A stretch of DNA of 64,000 bases, taken from NCBI GenBank assembly GCA_902606645.1, contig CACLHJ010000001.1, forward strand, positions 1 to 64,000, read 5' to 3'. How positions within the stretch are numbered: position 1 is the stretch's first letter; each line of letters opens with the position of its first letter. The position numbers and the translations under genes are program-made. The notes under the pieces are model-generated. The model did no database searches, had not been told where the DNA came from, and was given only the letters and a program-made list of their open reading frames with translations. Of this stretch, positions 56,286 to 64,000 are shown piece after piece. Source of the stretch: an uncultured Pelagibacteraceae bacterium. GTDB taxonomy: Bacteria > Pseudomonadota > Alphaproteobacteria > Pelagibacterales > Pelagibacteraceae.

Positions 56286-57047
56286 TTAACGTCTTTGTCC
56301 AAAAAGTCTTAGTAACATTATAAATAGATTTATAAAGTCTAAGTAAAGAGTTAATGCACCCATAACAGCTTTTTTGCCCATGATTTCACCTGTATCACTA
56401 GCTGCGTACATATTTTTAATCTTCTGAGTGTCGTAAGCTGTAAGACCAACAAAAATTAAAACTCCCAATATTGAAATCACAAAATACATCATCGATGATT
56501 TCATAAATATGTTAACTATTGAAGCTATAATTATTCCAATTAATCCCATTATTAAGAAAGAACCTAATTTAGTCAGATCTCTTTTTGTGGTGTAACCATA
56601 AATACTCATTGCACCAAAAGTTGCTGAACAAATAAAGAATACCCTTGTTACACTCATTCCTGTGTAAACTAATAAAATTGAGGATAAAGACAAACCCATC
56701 AAACCAGCAAAAACCCAGAAAGTTGTTTGAGCTTTTGATGCACTCATTTTATTAATTCCAAAACTCATATAAAAAACAATTCCTAAAGGCGCAAGCATTA
56801 CAAGCCATTTTAGACCTGACATATAAATTGCATTACCCATTTGAGTTAGACCCACAATAGATCCAGCATCATTAGTAACGACTGACATTTTAAATGTTAA
56901 TAGTGCAACTATTCCAGTTAATAAAATTCCTGTTGCCATGTAGTTGTAAACTTTTAGCATGTAGGCTCTTAAACCTTCATCCATTACAACAGTTGATTGT
57001 TGAGCTGCTTTTGCTCTGTTTAATATTCCGTTTTTATCAAATTCCAT
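56286..57047 (-). CDS. Bax inhibitor-1/YccA-family membrane protein
   Basis: A 253-aa protein with seven hydrophobic helices. The family signature is visible in the N-terminal YMLKVYNYMATGILLTG (RxYxxxxxxL arrangement) and in VGLTAYDTQKIKNMY, with an aspartate that in YetJ forms a di-aspartyl pH sensor. The related E. coli proteins YccA and YbhL are FtsH substrates or modulators. A loop of charged residues, TTKRDLTKL, follows helix 4. It is divergent from the aldo/keto reductase gene by 78 bases. Confidence 0.9.
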   Translation of the reverse strand: MEFDKNGILNRAKAAQQSTVVMDEGLRAYMLKVYNYMATGILLTGIVALLTFKMSVVTNDAGSIVGLTQMGNAIYMSGLKWLVMLAPLGIVFYMSFGINKMSASKAQTTFWVFAGLMGLSLSSILLVYTGMSVTRVFFICSATFGAMSIYGYTTKRDLTKLGSFLIMGLIGIIIASIVNIFMKSSMMYFVISILGVLIFVGLTAYDTQKIKNMYAASDTGEIMGKKAVMGALTLYLDFINLFIMLLRLFGQRR

Positions 57048-57125
57048 ATGAGTGTTATATAATAGCCTTTTACTAATTATTCAAGATACCTTAAAAGGTT
57101 AATAAAACGTTAACATAATTTTCAA

Positions 57126-58160
57126 ATGAATTACAAAAATCTAGGAAACACGGACTTAAAAGTAAGCACAATTTGTCTCGGAACTATGACTTGGGGAGAA
57201 CAAAATACGCAAAATGAAGCATTTGAGCAAATGGACTTTGCTTTGGATCAGGGAGTTAATTTTTGGGATACAGCAGAATTATATGCCGTACCTCCCAGAA
57301 AAGAAACTTATGGCGATACAGAAGAAATAATTGGAAAATGGTTTGAGAAAACTAAAAAAAGGGACAAGGTAATTCTTGCAACTAAAGTTGCGGGACCTGC
57401 TAGGGATTATTTAAGAAATGGAGAAAATAGTTTTGTAGGTCCTAACTTAGAGAGCGCTTTAAATAATAGTCTTAAAAGATTAAAAACTGATTATGTTGAT
57501 TTATATCAGCTTCATTGGCCAGAAAGAAAAGTAAATAACTTTGGAAGATTAGGTTATGTTCATCAAGAAAATGATTGGAGCCAATTTGAAAATGTGTTGG
57601 AAGAATTAAACAAATACATAGATCAGGGTAAAATAAGATACATTGGTTTATCGAATGAAACACCTTGGGGAACAATGAGCTTTCTTAAACTATCAAAGGA
57701 CAAAAATTTGCCCCGAATGATGTCAATCCAGAACCCATATAGTTTGTTAAATAGATCTTATGAGGTTGGATTAGCAGAGGTATCAATTAGAGAGGAAATC
57801 GGATGCTTATCATATTCTCCTCTGGCTAGTGGTTATTTAAGTGGAAAATATAGAAATAAAAAATTTCCAAAAGGATCAAGAATGGAAAGAGATTTTGATT
57901 TTTGGACACGATATAGAAAGCCAAATACTGAGCAAGCGGTAGAGCTTTATTACAATATAAGTGAGAAACATAATCTTGATATGAGTCAAATGTCTATTAA
58001 ATTTTGTGAAATACAAGACTTTATGACTAGTGTAATTATTGGTGCAACAACAATCGATCAGTTGAAAACAAATATAGAAAGTGTAAATGTTAACCTATCA
58101 GATGATGTCATTAAAGAAATTAACCATGTTCAAAAAATTTACCCAAATCCATGTCCATAA
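57126..58160 (+). CDS. Aldo/keto reductase (Tas-like)
   Basis: A 344-aa NADPH-dependent oxidoreductase. Catalytic tetrad residues are Asp and Tyr in FWDTAELYAVPP, Lys in ILATKVAGPARD and His in LYQLHWPERK. The cofactor-binding segment is VIIGATTIDQLKTNI. It is similar to Tas and YajO group members. It is divergent from the BI-1 gene and its last codons overlap the following IalB-like gene by 10 bases. Substrate unknown. Confidence 0.9.
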   Translation: MNYKNLGNTDLKVSTICLGTMTWGEQNTQNEAFEQMDFALDQGVNFWDTAELYAVPPRKETYGDTEEIIGKWFEKTKKRDKVILATKVAGPARDYLRNGENSFVGPNLESALNNSLKRLKTDYVDLYQLHWPERKVNNFGRLGYVHQENDWSQFENVLEELNKYIDQGKIRYIGLSNETPWGTMSFLKLSKDKNLPRMMSIQNPYSLLNRSYEVGLAEVSIREEIGCLSYSPLASGYLSGKYRNKKFPKGSRMERDFDFWTRYRKPNTEQAVELYYNISEKHNLDMSQMSIKFCEIQDFMTSVIIGATTIDQLKTNIESVNVNLSDDVIKEINHVQKIYPNPCP

Positions 58161-58663
58161 CTAAAAAAATTACAGCGTTTTTTATTATTTTATTTTTAAC
58201 TAGCTTTAACCAGCTTCAAGCTCAAGAAGTAAAAAAAATTGGCAAATATAAAGACTGGGAGGCAATGGTAGTTTCTGAAGCAAGTGGAAAAGTTTGTTTC
58301 GCACAATCCTCACCTATCTTGCAAGCTCCAAAAACAAACAAGAGAGATGCAAAATTATTTGTAGCCTTTAGACCAAACGAAAGCATTAACAATGAAGTGA
58401 GTGTCACTCCAGGCTATGAATTTAACAAAAACAACTCTGTTACTGCTGCCTCAGGAAAAAATAAGTTTAAATTTGACATTAAAGAACAAGGTTTTGCTTG
58501 GATTGCTGACAATAAGATTGAACTAAAAATGATTAAGCAAATGAGAAAAGGATCTCGAATAATGATTACGGGATACAATCAAAAGGGTTCTCAAACAATT
58601 GATCACTATTCATTACTAGGATTTACTAAAGCTTATAACGCATCTCGAAAAGCTTGCAGTTAG
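58151..58663 (+). CDS. Invasion-associated locus B (IalB)-like secreted protein
   Basis: A 170-aa secreted protein with signal peptide (ITAFFIILFLTSFNQLQA, cut near LQAQ). Mature residues GKYKDWEAMVVSEASGKVCFAQSSP and LDIVEQGFAW-like FDIKEQGFAWI plus GYNQKGSQTIDHYSLLGF match the alphaproteobacterial IalB family, with a cysteine near each end (KVCFA and KACS). Its molecular role is unknown in free-living bacteria. It overlaps the aldo/keto reductase gene by 10 bases. Confidence 0.8.
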   Translation: MSITKKITAFFIILFLTSFNQLQAQEVKKIGKYKDWEAMVVSEASGKVCFAQSSPILQAPKTNKRDAKLFVAFRPNESINNEVSVTPGYEFNKNNSVTAASGKNKFKFDIKEQGFAWIADNKIELKMIKQMRKGSRIMITGYNQKGSQTIDHYSLLGFTKAYNASRKACS

Positions 58664-58667
58664 TTTA

Positions 58668-59855
58668 ATGAAATCAAAAAAAAAAATTGTTCTAGCATAC
58701 TCTGGAGGGCTTGATACCTCTATAATTTTAAAGTGGCTTCAAGAAAATTATGATGCAGAAGTAATTTGTTATACTGCAGATGTAGGACAAGAAATTAATA
58801 GAAAAAAAATTATCTCTAATGCGAAAAAATTTGGTGTTACTAAAATAATTATTAAAGATTTAAAAGATATCTTTGTAAAAGATTATGTTTATCCAATGAT
58901 TAGAGGTCATGCTATTTATGAGGGTGTCTACTTGTTGGGTACATCCATAGCAAGACCACTAATAGCTAAAGATCAGATTAGAGTTGCTAAAAAATTTAAG
59001 GCATTTGCAGTATCCCACGGCGCAACAGGTAAGGGAAATGATCAAGTAAGATTTGAACTAGGCTATCATTACTTTGGCCCCAAAATAAAAATCATTGCCC
59101 CTTGGCGAATTTGGAAATTAAAATCAAGAACTGATCTAATTAATTATGCAAAAAAACACAGCATAGCTATTCCAAAGGATAAAAAAGGTGCATCTCCTTT
59201 TTCAGTGGACGATAATTTATTTCACACTTCTACTGAAGGTAAGCTTTTAGAAAATCCCAAAAATTTTGCGCCAGAATTTATTTTTCAAAGATCGGTTTCG
59301 CCAGAAAAGGCACCAAATAAAGCATGTTTTGTTAATATCAATTTTAAAAACGGAGATCCATTTGGTATAAATGGGAAAAAACTTTCTCCAGCAAAATTAT
59401 TAGAAAAATTAAATCAACTTGCGGGGAAAAATGGAATTGGAAGAGTTGATTTAGTTGAAAATAGATTTATTGGAATAAAATCTAGAGGTGTATACGAAAC
59501 ACCTGGTGGTACTTTGTTAATGCATGCCCATCGTGCAATGGAGTCTGTAACTCTTGATAAAGATACAATGCATAAAAAAGATCAAATTATGCCAAGATAT
59601 GCAGAACTTATTTACAATGGCTATTGGTATTCAAAAGAAAGACTTAAGCTCCAAAAAATTGTGGATCTAAGTAAAAGTAAAGTTAATGGTTCAGTCAAAC
59701 TCAAACTTTACAAAGGGAATGTTACAATAATTTCTAGACAAACTAAGAGTGTAGCCTACTCTATGAAAAAAGTTTCTTTTGAAGAAAATAAAACCTTTAA
59801 TAAAACAAATGTTGAAAGATTTATTAATTTTCATAAGAAAAAACTACGTTCTTAA
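58668..59855 (+). CDS. argG: Argininosuccinate synthase
   Basis: A 395-aa ATP-dependent ligase joining citrulline and aspartate. The N-type ATP pyrophosphatase motif is AYSGGLDTSIILKWLQ, followed by YTADVGQE, the substrate region LLGTSIARPLIAKDQI and SHGATGKGNDQVRFELGY. ESRGVYETPGGTLL-like KSRGVYETPGGTLL is also conserved. It is 4 bases downstream of the IalB-like gene and on the same strand. Confidence 0.98.
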   Translation: MKSKKKIVLAYSGGLDTSIILKWLQENYDAEVICYTADVGQEINRKKIISNAKKFGVTKIIIKDLKDIFVKDYVYPMIRGHAIYEGVYLLGTSIARPLIAKDQIRVAKKFKAFAVSHGATGKGNDQVRFELGYHYFGPKIKIIAPWRIWKLKSRTDLINYAKKHSIAIPKDKKGASPFSVDDNLFHTSTEGKLLENPKNFAPEFIFQRSVSPEKAPNKACFVNINFKNGDPFGINGKKLSPAKLLEKLNQLAGKNGIGRVDLVENRFIGIKSRGVYETPGGTLLMHAHRAMESVTLDKDTMHKKDQIMPRYAELIYNGYWYSKERLKLQKIVDLSKSKVNGSVKLKLYKGNVTIISRQTKSVAYSMKKVSFEENKTFNKTNVERFINFHKKKLRS

Positions 59856-59912
59856 TAAATCTTAGGTCAATTTATCGTTTGTCAAATTTGTTTAAAACTA
59901 TATCTTAGATTT

Positions 59913-60371
59913 ATGGAATCATTAAAAAATTGGATGATAGAAGCAGCAAATATTTTATTTGATGATAGTAAAAATGATTTGAGGGCCCTTCCTAAAACAG
60001 TAAGGTTACAAATTCTTTTAGTGTTAAGTTTTATTTGGACTACAGTTTTTAGTTTATATGTTTTTTCATATACAACTTTTGCATTTGGTTGGGCAGGTCT
60101 GTTTATAGCTCATATTGGTTTGATTTTTGCAGTTTATATGACATTTAAACATTTTCACAGAGCTGAAGAAAGTTCTACTAGCGTTTTTAAAACAAAAAAT
60201 TTTGATCCCTTTAAGATAATGGTAATTGTTTTTGTTATTGTTTTTATATTTGTCTTTTCAAAAGGAATTGAAGTTTTAACTAGTCCAAACCCATATTCTT
60301 ACTCAATTCCATATGATGGTTCTTCAAAATCAGTATTTGAAAAATGGCTACCGTTTAGTAAAGATAAGTAA
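59913..60371 (+). CDS. Hypothetical three-helix membrane protein
   Basis: Not recognised. 152 aa with hydrophobic segments around residues 30-50, 58-78 and 100-118. The N-terminal LKNWMIEAANILFDDSKND is amphipathic and the C-terminal tail NPYSYSIPYDGSSKSVFEKW probably lies outside the membrane. It ends with an overlap of one base (60371) with the next gene, so it forms a unit with the PsiE-like gene. Confidence 0.7.
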   Translation: MESLKNWMIEAANILFDDSKNDLRALPKTVRLQILLVLSFIWTTVFSLYVFSYTTFAFGWAGLFIAHIGLIFAVYMTFKHFHRAEESSTSVFKTKNFDPFKIMVIVFVIVFIFVFSKGIEVLTSPNPYSYSIPYDGSSKSVFEKWLPFSKDK

Positions 60372-60751
60372 TGGATAAGATAGCAAAAAATTTACAACTA
60401 GGGTTGATGTGTATTATTCTGATCAGCACAATTATTGCTGTTGGTATTGAAATTTCAAATATGTTTTTAAACCAGTCAGTTACTTTAGCTGATTTGCTTT
60501 TAATGTTTCTATATCTAGAAGTGCTCGCAATGGTAAGAGTTTTTTGGAATCAGCAATCTATAAGCATTACCTTACCACTTCTTATTGCAATAACAGCTCT
60601 TGCTCGATTTATTATTCTTCAGGGAAAAGAAATGGATCCTACAGCTCTTGTTTATGAGGCAGTTGCTATTCTGTTAATCGCTGGAGCAATTGTTGTTTTA
60701 AGATTAAGACATAGTGACAAACTAGGTCTAAAGAAAAAAAAATCTAGGTAA
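60371..60751 (+). CDS. PsiE-family (phosphate-starvation-inducible) membrane protein
   Basis: A 126-aa protein with four hydrophobic segments. LADLLLMFLYLEVLAMVRVFW and ITALARFIILQGKEMDP match the PsiE family in size, topology and charge arrangement. In E. coli psiE is part of the phosphate/cAMP regulon. The function of PsiE is unknown. It overlaps the previous membrane gene by one base and is 7 bases before the photolyase-like gene. Confidence 0.78.
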   Translation: MDKIAKNLQLGLMCIILISTIIAVGIEISNMFLNQSVTLADLLLMFLYLEVLAMVRVFWNQQSISITLPLLIAITALARFIILQGKEMDPTALVYEAVAILLIAGAIVVLRLRHSDKLGLKKKKSR

Positions 60752-60758
60752 TTTAAAT

Positions 60759-61898
60759 ATGTTATTTGAGGCTTCGAGGGCGAAAGCCATTGAAAAACTA
60801 AATCATTTTATTGAAAATAATTTAACAGATTACTCTAAACTAAGAAATTTTGATCTTGGTCCAGAGGGTAGATCTAATGTATCATGCTTATCACCTTACA
60901 TTACACACGGGATAGTAAGCGAAAAAGAAATAATCAAAAAATCTCTTGATAAATTTTCTTTCAATAAAAATGAAAAGTTTATCCAAGAAGTTCTTTGGCG
61001 TACTTATTGGAAAGGCTGGCTAGAACTAAGACCAAATGTATGGGATGATTATTTAATAGAGCTAAAAAAAATAAGAGAAGATTTCAAAGATAACAAAGAA
61101 TATTTAAATGCAATTGAAGGGAAAACAAATATTGAATGCTTTAATTACTGGGTAAATGAACTTAAAGAAAACAACTATCTTCACAACCATACAAGAATGT
61201 GGTTTGCGAGTATTTGGATTTTCACTCTAGAATTACCTTGGCAACTTGGTGCTGAATTTTTTATGAAACATCTTTATGATGGAGATGCTGCATCAAACAC
61301 CCTTGGTTGGAAGTGGGTAGCCGGAATTCAAACACAGGGTAAGCATTACCTGGCAAGTGAATGGAATATAAAAAAATTTACCAATAACAGATTTCAAAAC
61401 ATCAAATTAAATGAAAACGCTCCTCCAAAAGTTTCTGAAAAATCTTACTCAATAATTAAACAAGATTTCAGTAACCTGCAGAATATTGAGGAAAAAAATC
61501 TTGTAATTTTTGAGAACAATCTCTCATTTGAAATCACTGACTTCAAAGAAAATAACTTTAAAAAAATTTATATAATTTCTGTTAAAAATGAAAATAGATC
61601 TATCAAGCTCAGTGAAAAGTCAGTGAAATTTAAGTCTCTTTTAATTAATGACCAACAACAAAGATTAAAAGATAATTCTATCGAATCTGAGGTTATTGAT
61701 ATTAGTGAAATTAAAAATGTTGAAAACTGCTGTGGATTATATCCAACTGTTGGTGAAAATTTAGATTATTTAAATTCAAATAATATTAAGTTAAATTTTT
61801 TATACAGAAATCTTGATCAATTTTCTTGGCAATATTGCAACAAAGGTTTTTTTAATTTTAAAAATTATATTCCAAAAATAATATCAAGCTTTAATTAA
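60759..61898 (+). CDS. Photolyase/cryptochrome-type FAD protein with N-terminal FAD domain and C-terminal alpha/beta-like domain
   Basis: A 379-aa protein starting directly with the FAD-binding helical domain (residues 1-212). Photolyase motifs are SCLSPYITHGIVSEKE, VLWRTYWKGW, LHNHTRMWFASIW and LYDGDAASNTLGWKWVAG; Asn180 lies where the photolyase residue next to flavin N5 is expected. The usual N-terminal antenna domain is absent. The C-terminal ~130 residues (from 247) begin NLVIFENNLSFEITDF, similar to the first strand of an antenna Rossmann fold, followed by KIYIISVKNE and a helix. This suggests a permuted order, but it is inference. It is convergent with the next gene, overlapping by 4 bases. 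Confidence 0.82.
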   Translation: MLFEASRAKAIEKLNHFIENNLTDYSKLRNFDLGPEGRSNVSCLSPYITHGIVSEKEIIKKSLDKFSFNKNEKFIQEVLWRTYWKGWLELRPNVWDDYLIELKKIREDFKDNKEYLNAIEGKTNIECFNYWVNELKENNYLHNHTRMWFASIWIFTLELPWQLGAEFFMKHLYDGDAASNTLGWKWVAGIQTQGKHYLASEWNIKKFTNNRFQNIKLNENAPPKVSEKSYSIIKQDFSNLQNIEEKNLVIFENNLSFEITDFKENNFKKIYIISVKNENRSIKLSEKSVKFKSLLINDQQQRLKDNSIESEVIDISEIKNVENCCGLYPTVGENLDYLNSNNIKLNFLYRNLDQFSWQYCNKGFFNFKNYIPKIISSFN

Positions 61899-62116
61899 AA
61901 CCAACGCACCATCCCAATAATACCAGCTGTTGCATAAAAAAATTGTAGAAATAAAATTCCTTTATGACCACCCCTATAGGCCCATATTCCGATTAAAATT
62001 GCAGAAAAAAGTAATAAACAAAAACCAAAAAATTCAATTCCTATATTTAAAGCAACAAACAAAGAATATAATATTGCGGTTATAACTCCGGCCCATTCAA
62101 ATATTTTATTATTCAT
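61895..62116 (-). CDS. Small three-helix membrane protein
   Basis: A 73-aa hydrophobic protein with helices around residues 7-26, 30-46 and 54-70, and a charged loop AYRGGHKG between helices 2 and 3. I do not recognise the family. It overlaps the amidotransferase gene upstream by 4 bases (62113-62116), which supports a coding role, and overlaps the convergent photolyase-like gene by 4 bases. Confidence 0.65.
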   Translation of the reverse strand: MNNKIFEWAGVITAILYSLFVALNIGIEFFGFCLLLFSAILIGIWAYRGGHKGILFLQFFYATAGIIGMVRWF

Positions 62117-62832
62117 AAAAGTTTTTTAAAATTATTATAAAGGATTGTAGAATAGTTATTCATATCTTTCATGTTATCCTTTGCAGATTGATCAAATTTT
62201 TCTAAAGCACCATTTCCAAGCTGATCCTCCAAAGCTTTTTTATATTCTGGGACACATCCCCATTCATTAACTGTGGTATTTTTTATTTCTATATGAAATT
62301 GAATTCCATAGGCGTGGTTTTGGTATTTAAAAATTTGAAATTTTGTAACTGGTGACGAGGCTAATAAAGTCACATCCTTATGATTTTGAATGCCCTGCAC
62401 CTCATAAGAATGCCACTGAAGACTTTTGATCTGGTTTGGAAATTTTGAAAATAAATTGTCAAGTTCCTTTTCTTTTGTAAAGTTGATATCCATCATGCCA
62501 ATCTCAGCAGGATTTGATTTAACTACTTGCCCCCCTATTACTTCTCCTAACAACTGACAGCCTAAACAAAATCCTAAATAAGGTTTTTTTAAATCTACAA
62601 CAAACTGTTTAATTTTTTTCTTTTCCTCTACTAACCATGGATACTGCTTTTCCATAAAGGTATCCATTGGACCTCCCATACAAAACATTCCATCAAATTT
62701 ATTTAAATCATCAGGTATTTTTTCACCTTCATCTAACTCGATAGTAGTTAAATTAAATCCATCAGCTAGCATTAAATCTTTGATATATCCGGGGTCTTCT
62801 ATCTTAATGTGTTGTAATACGATAATGTTCAC
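62113..62832 (-). CDS. Class I glutamine amidotransferase (GuaA-N-like)
   Basis: A 239-aa stand-alone amidotransferase domain. The catalytic Cys is in YLGFCLGCQLLGEVIGG, and the His/Glu pair is in YGIQFHIEIK. The family contains GMP-synthase-like proteins of unknown substrate in gammaglutamyl and nucleotide metabolism. No synthetase domain is fused or adjacent. It starts 5 bases before the DUF2256 gene end. No pathway is implied by the neighbours. Confidence 0.85.
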   Translation of the reverse strand: MNIIVLQHIKIEDPGYIKDLMLADGFNLTTIELDEGEKIPDDLNKFDGMFCMGGPMDTFMEKQYPWLVEEKKKIKQFVVDLKKPYLGFCLGCQLLGEVIGGQVVKSNPAEIGMMDINFTKEKELDNLFSKFPNQIKSLQWHSYEVQGIQNHKDVTLLASSPVTKFQIFKYQNHAYGIQFHIEIKNTTVNEWGCVPEYKKALEDQLGNGALEKFDQSAKDNMKDMNNYSTILYNNFKKLL

Positions 62833-62837
62833 TAAAT

Positions 62838-62966
62838 TCAGCTTAACTTAGAACACTTCTTTGAACAATATTTTACTCTATCCCAATTTAACTTCCATTT
62901 TTTTCGCCAAGTAAAAGGTCTTTTACAAACTGGGCAAGTTTTAGATGGCAAATTTTCTTTTCTCAT
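62838..62966 (-). CDS. DUF2256 zinc-ribbon-like small protein
   Basis: A 42-aa protein, MRKENLPSK followed by [15 protein letters not shown], then VKYCSKKC. The two CxxC-type pairs (CPVC and CSKKC) form a predicted zinc ribbon. The family commonly neighbours or is fused to photolyase-related genes. Its start codon overlaps the stop of the upstream photolyase-family gene (TAATG at 62966), so the two are translationally coupled. This gene is too short to be in the usual ORF lists. Confidence 0.88.
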   Translation of the reverse strand: MRKENLPSKTCPVCKRPFTWRKKWKLNWDRVKYCSKKCSKLS

Positions 62967-64000
62967 TAAATTGTATTTTGCTTAATAAATTTATCAGCCT
63001 CAGAAAGAATTAATTTTTTTCTATCTGTTTTCATTTTATCAAATATTCTTACCATCATTGATAAACGAGGATTTGTTAAAAAAAATTTTCTATTTCTATC
63101 TATAAATCTCCAATAAAGTCCGTCCATTGTATTGCACCACTCTCCTTTTTTAAAATCCATCATTTTCATAAAATAAGCAGATCCACAGATATAAGGTTTG
63201 GTTGCGAAAATTCCCCCATCACTAAACAATCCCATCCCATAAACGTTTGGAACCATTACCCAATCAGATGAGTCTACAAACATTTCCATAAACCATTTGT
63301 AAACAATTGTAGGTTTGATCTCACACAGGTTCATAATATTGGATAAGATCATTAATCTTTCTATATGATGTGACCAACCATGATTAACAGCATTTTTAAT
63401 CGCATAATCTAATGGAGGAAGACCTGTATTTCCCTCGTACCATGAATTTTTCATTTTTCTATTTTGTTTAAAGAAATTTCCAGTTTCCATTTCTTTTGAA
63501 TAACCTTGGTAAATTCCTCGCATGAATTCTCTCCAACCAATTACCTGACGTATATAACCCTCAAGAGAATTCATTCTGATTTTATTTTTTTTATGAAACT
63601 CCAAAACTTTTTGAATTATAAATTCAGGCGTTATCAATCCTAGATTAATATAGGGACTTAGAGCACTATGAAAAAGAATATTATCTTTTTGATCTACAGC
63701 ATCTTCATAGTCACCAAATAAATTTGATTTCTCTTTTATAAAAAAATTCAAAAGTTTGACAACATCATCGTATTCTGTTGCAAACCAAAAATGATCTGTA
63801 TTACCTGGATGGTCTTTGAATAACTTTTCAATAATAGGTTTTAATTTTTTTGTATGATTTGTCTCTTTAATTTTAGGGAATTTAGGTATTGAAATATCTT
63901 TGGGTAATTTATTTCTATTGTCTTCATCAAAACTCCACTTACCACCTACAGGGTTGCCATCAGAACCCATTAATATTCCAGATTTTTTTCTTACTTCTTT
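62966..64000 (-). CDS. Cryptochrome/photolyase-family protein (PhrB/COG3046-like), N-terminus cut by the window
   Basis: 345 codons are in the window, and the frame continues through position 64000. The segment [12 protein letters not shown], the [19 protein letters not shown] block, the [14 protein letters not shown] motif and [24 protein letters not shown] fit the prokaryotic (6-4)-type/FeS-BCP family. In family members with a 4Fe-4S cluster, cysteines appear in the region before WYL..., in DYCKGC-like and in a later ACP-like segment. Here the matching positions read VYKWFMEMF and [10 protein letters not shown], so the cluster ligands appear lost. DUF2256 is coupled downstream. Confidence 0.88.
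   Translation of the reverse strand, partial: KEVRKKSGILMGSDGNPVGGKWSFDEDNRNKLPKDISIPKFPKIKETNHTKKLKPIIEKLFKDHPGNTDHFWFATEYDDVVKLLNFFIKEKSNLFGDYEDAVDQKDNILFHSALSPYINLGLITPEFIIQKVLEFHKKNKIRMNSLEGYIRQVIGWREFMRGIYQGYSKEMETGNFFKQNRKMKNSWYEGNTGLPPLDYAIKNAVNHGWSHHIERLMILSNIMNLCEIKPTIVYKWFMEMFVDSSDWVMVPNVYGMGLFSDGGIFATKPYICGSAYFMKMMDFKKGEWCNTMDGLYWRFIDRNRKFFLTNPRLSMMVRIFDKMKTDRKKLILSEADKFIKQNTI

Overview
The window is AT-rich, gene-dense DNA with very short intergenic gaps, many start/stop overlaps and no mobile elements, tRNA or rRNA genes. Gene content and gene order point to a marine SAR11 alphaproteobacterium (Candidatus Pelagibacter or a close relative). The main evidence is a DMSP demethylase (DmdA) very close to the Pelagibacter enzyme as I remember it, a TCA-cycle block running straight into the dmd genes, several high-affinity transporters, and AT-rich codon usage throughout.

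Layout. (1) 1-26160, all on the minus strand: the N-terminus of priA, then the oxoglutarate-to-malate part of the TCA cycle (lpd, sucB, sucA, sucD, sucC, mdh), mmsA, succinate dehydrogenase (sdhB, A, D, C), asd, a DMSP demethylation cluster (dmdA, an alpha/beta hydrolase, a dmdB-like CoA ligase, a dmdC-like acyl-CoA dehydrogenase), leuB-leuD-leuC, and a ribosomal/SRP block (rplS, trmD, rpsP, ffh). (2) 26161-26318: a divergent intergenic region with three consecutive strong hairpins and a good sigma70 promoter, followed on the plus strand by dapF-ftsY. (3) 28053-41743, minus strand: a secreted hypothetical protein, a membrane-anchored hydrolase, a DMT permease, a small membrane protein, an amidase with a TRAP transporter, and a five-gene ABC importer of the GlpSTPQV type followed by a zinc alcohol dehydrogenase. 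A divergent AcoR-like regulator lies at 41889. (4) 42981-50164, minus strand: a 2-hydroxyacid module (MFS permease, D-2-hydroxyacid dehydrogenase, GlcD-like flavoprotein, aminotransferase, two tandem FMN-dependent L-2-hydroxyacid dehydrogenases). (5) 50173-55311: a PagL-like outer-membrane protein, cytochrome c maturation genes ccmH-G-F-E-D-C, and hspQ. (6) 55399-64000: ispZ/yciB, a DUF2794 gene, a BI-1 membrane protein, an aldo/keto reductase, an IalB-like protein, argG, small membrane proteins including a PsiE-like one, and two different photolyase/cryptochrome-family genes with a DUF2256 zinc-ribbon gene and a glutamine amidotransferase between them.

How the genes fit together. The first block feeds C4 and C5 carbon through the TCA cycle and takes in methylmalonate-semialdehyde carbon through MmsA. 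The dmd genes give access to DMSP sulfur and carbon. The ABC, TRAP, MFS and DMT systems, with their adjacent dehydrogenases, look like uptake-and-oxidation modules for small polyols, organic acids and hydroxyacids.

Most notable points: a single-base frameshift in an A8 run near the start of sucC; an unassigned structured RNA candidate between the SRP protein gene and the dapF-ftsY (SRP receptor) operon; a photolyase-type FAD domain that comes first in its protein and is followed by an alpha/beta-like domain (possible circular permutation); an AcoR-like regulator without the sigma54 AAA+ domain; and an ABC importer whose two ATPases carry complementary motif losses. Function calls rest on motifs and family knowledge; no database search was run.
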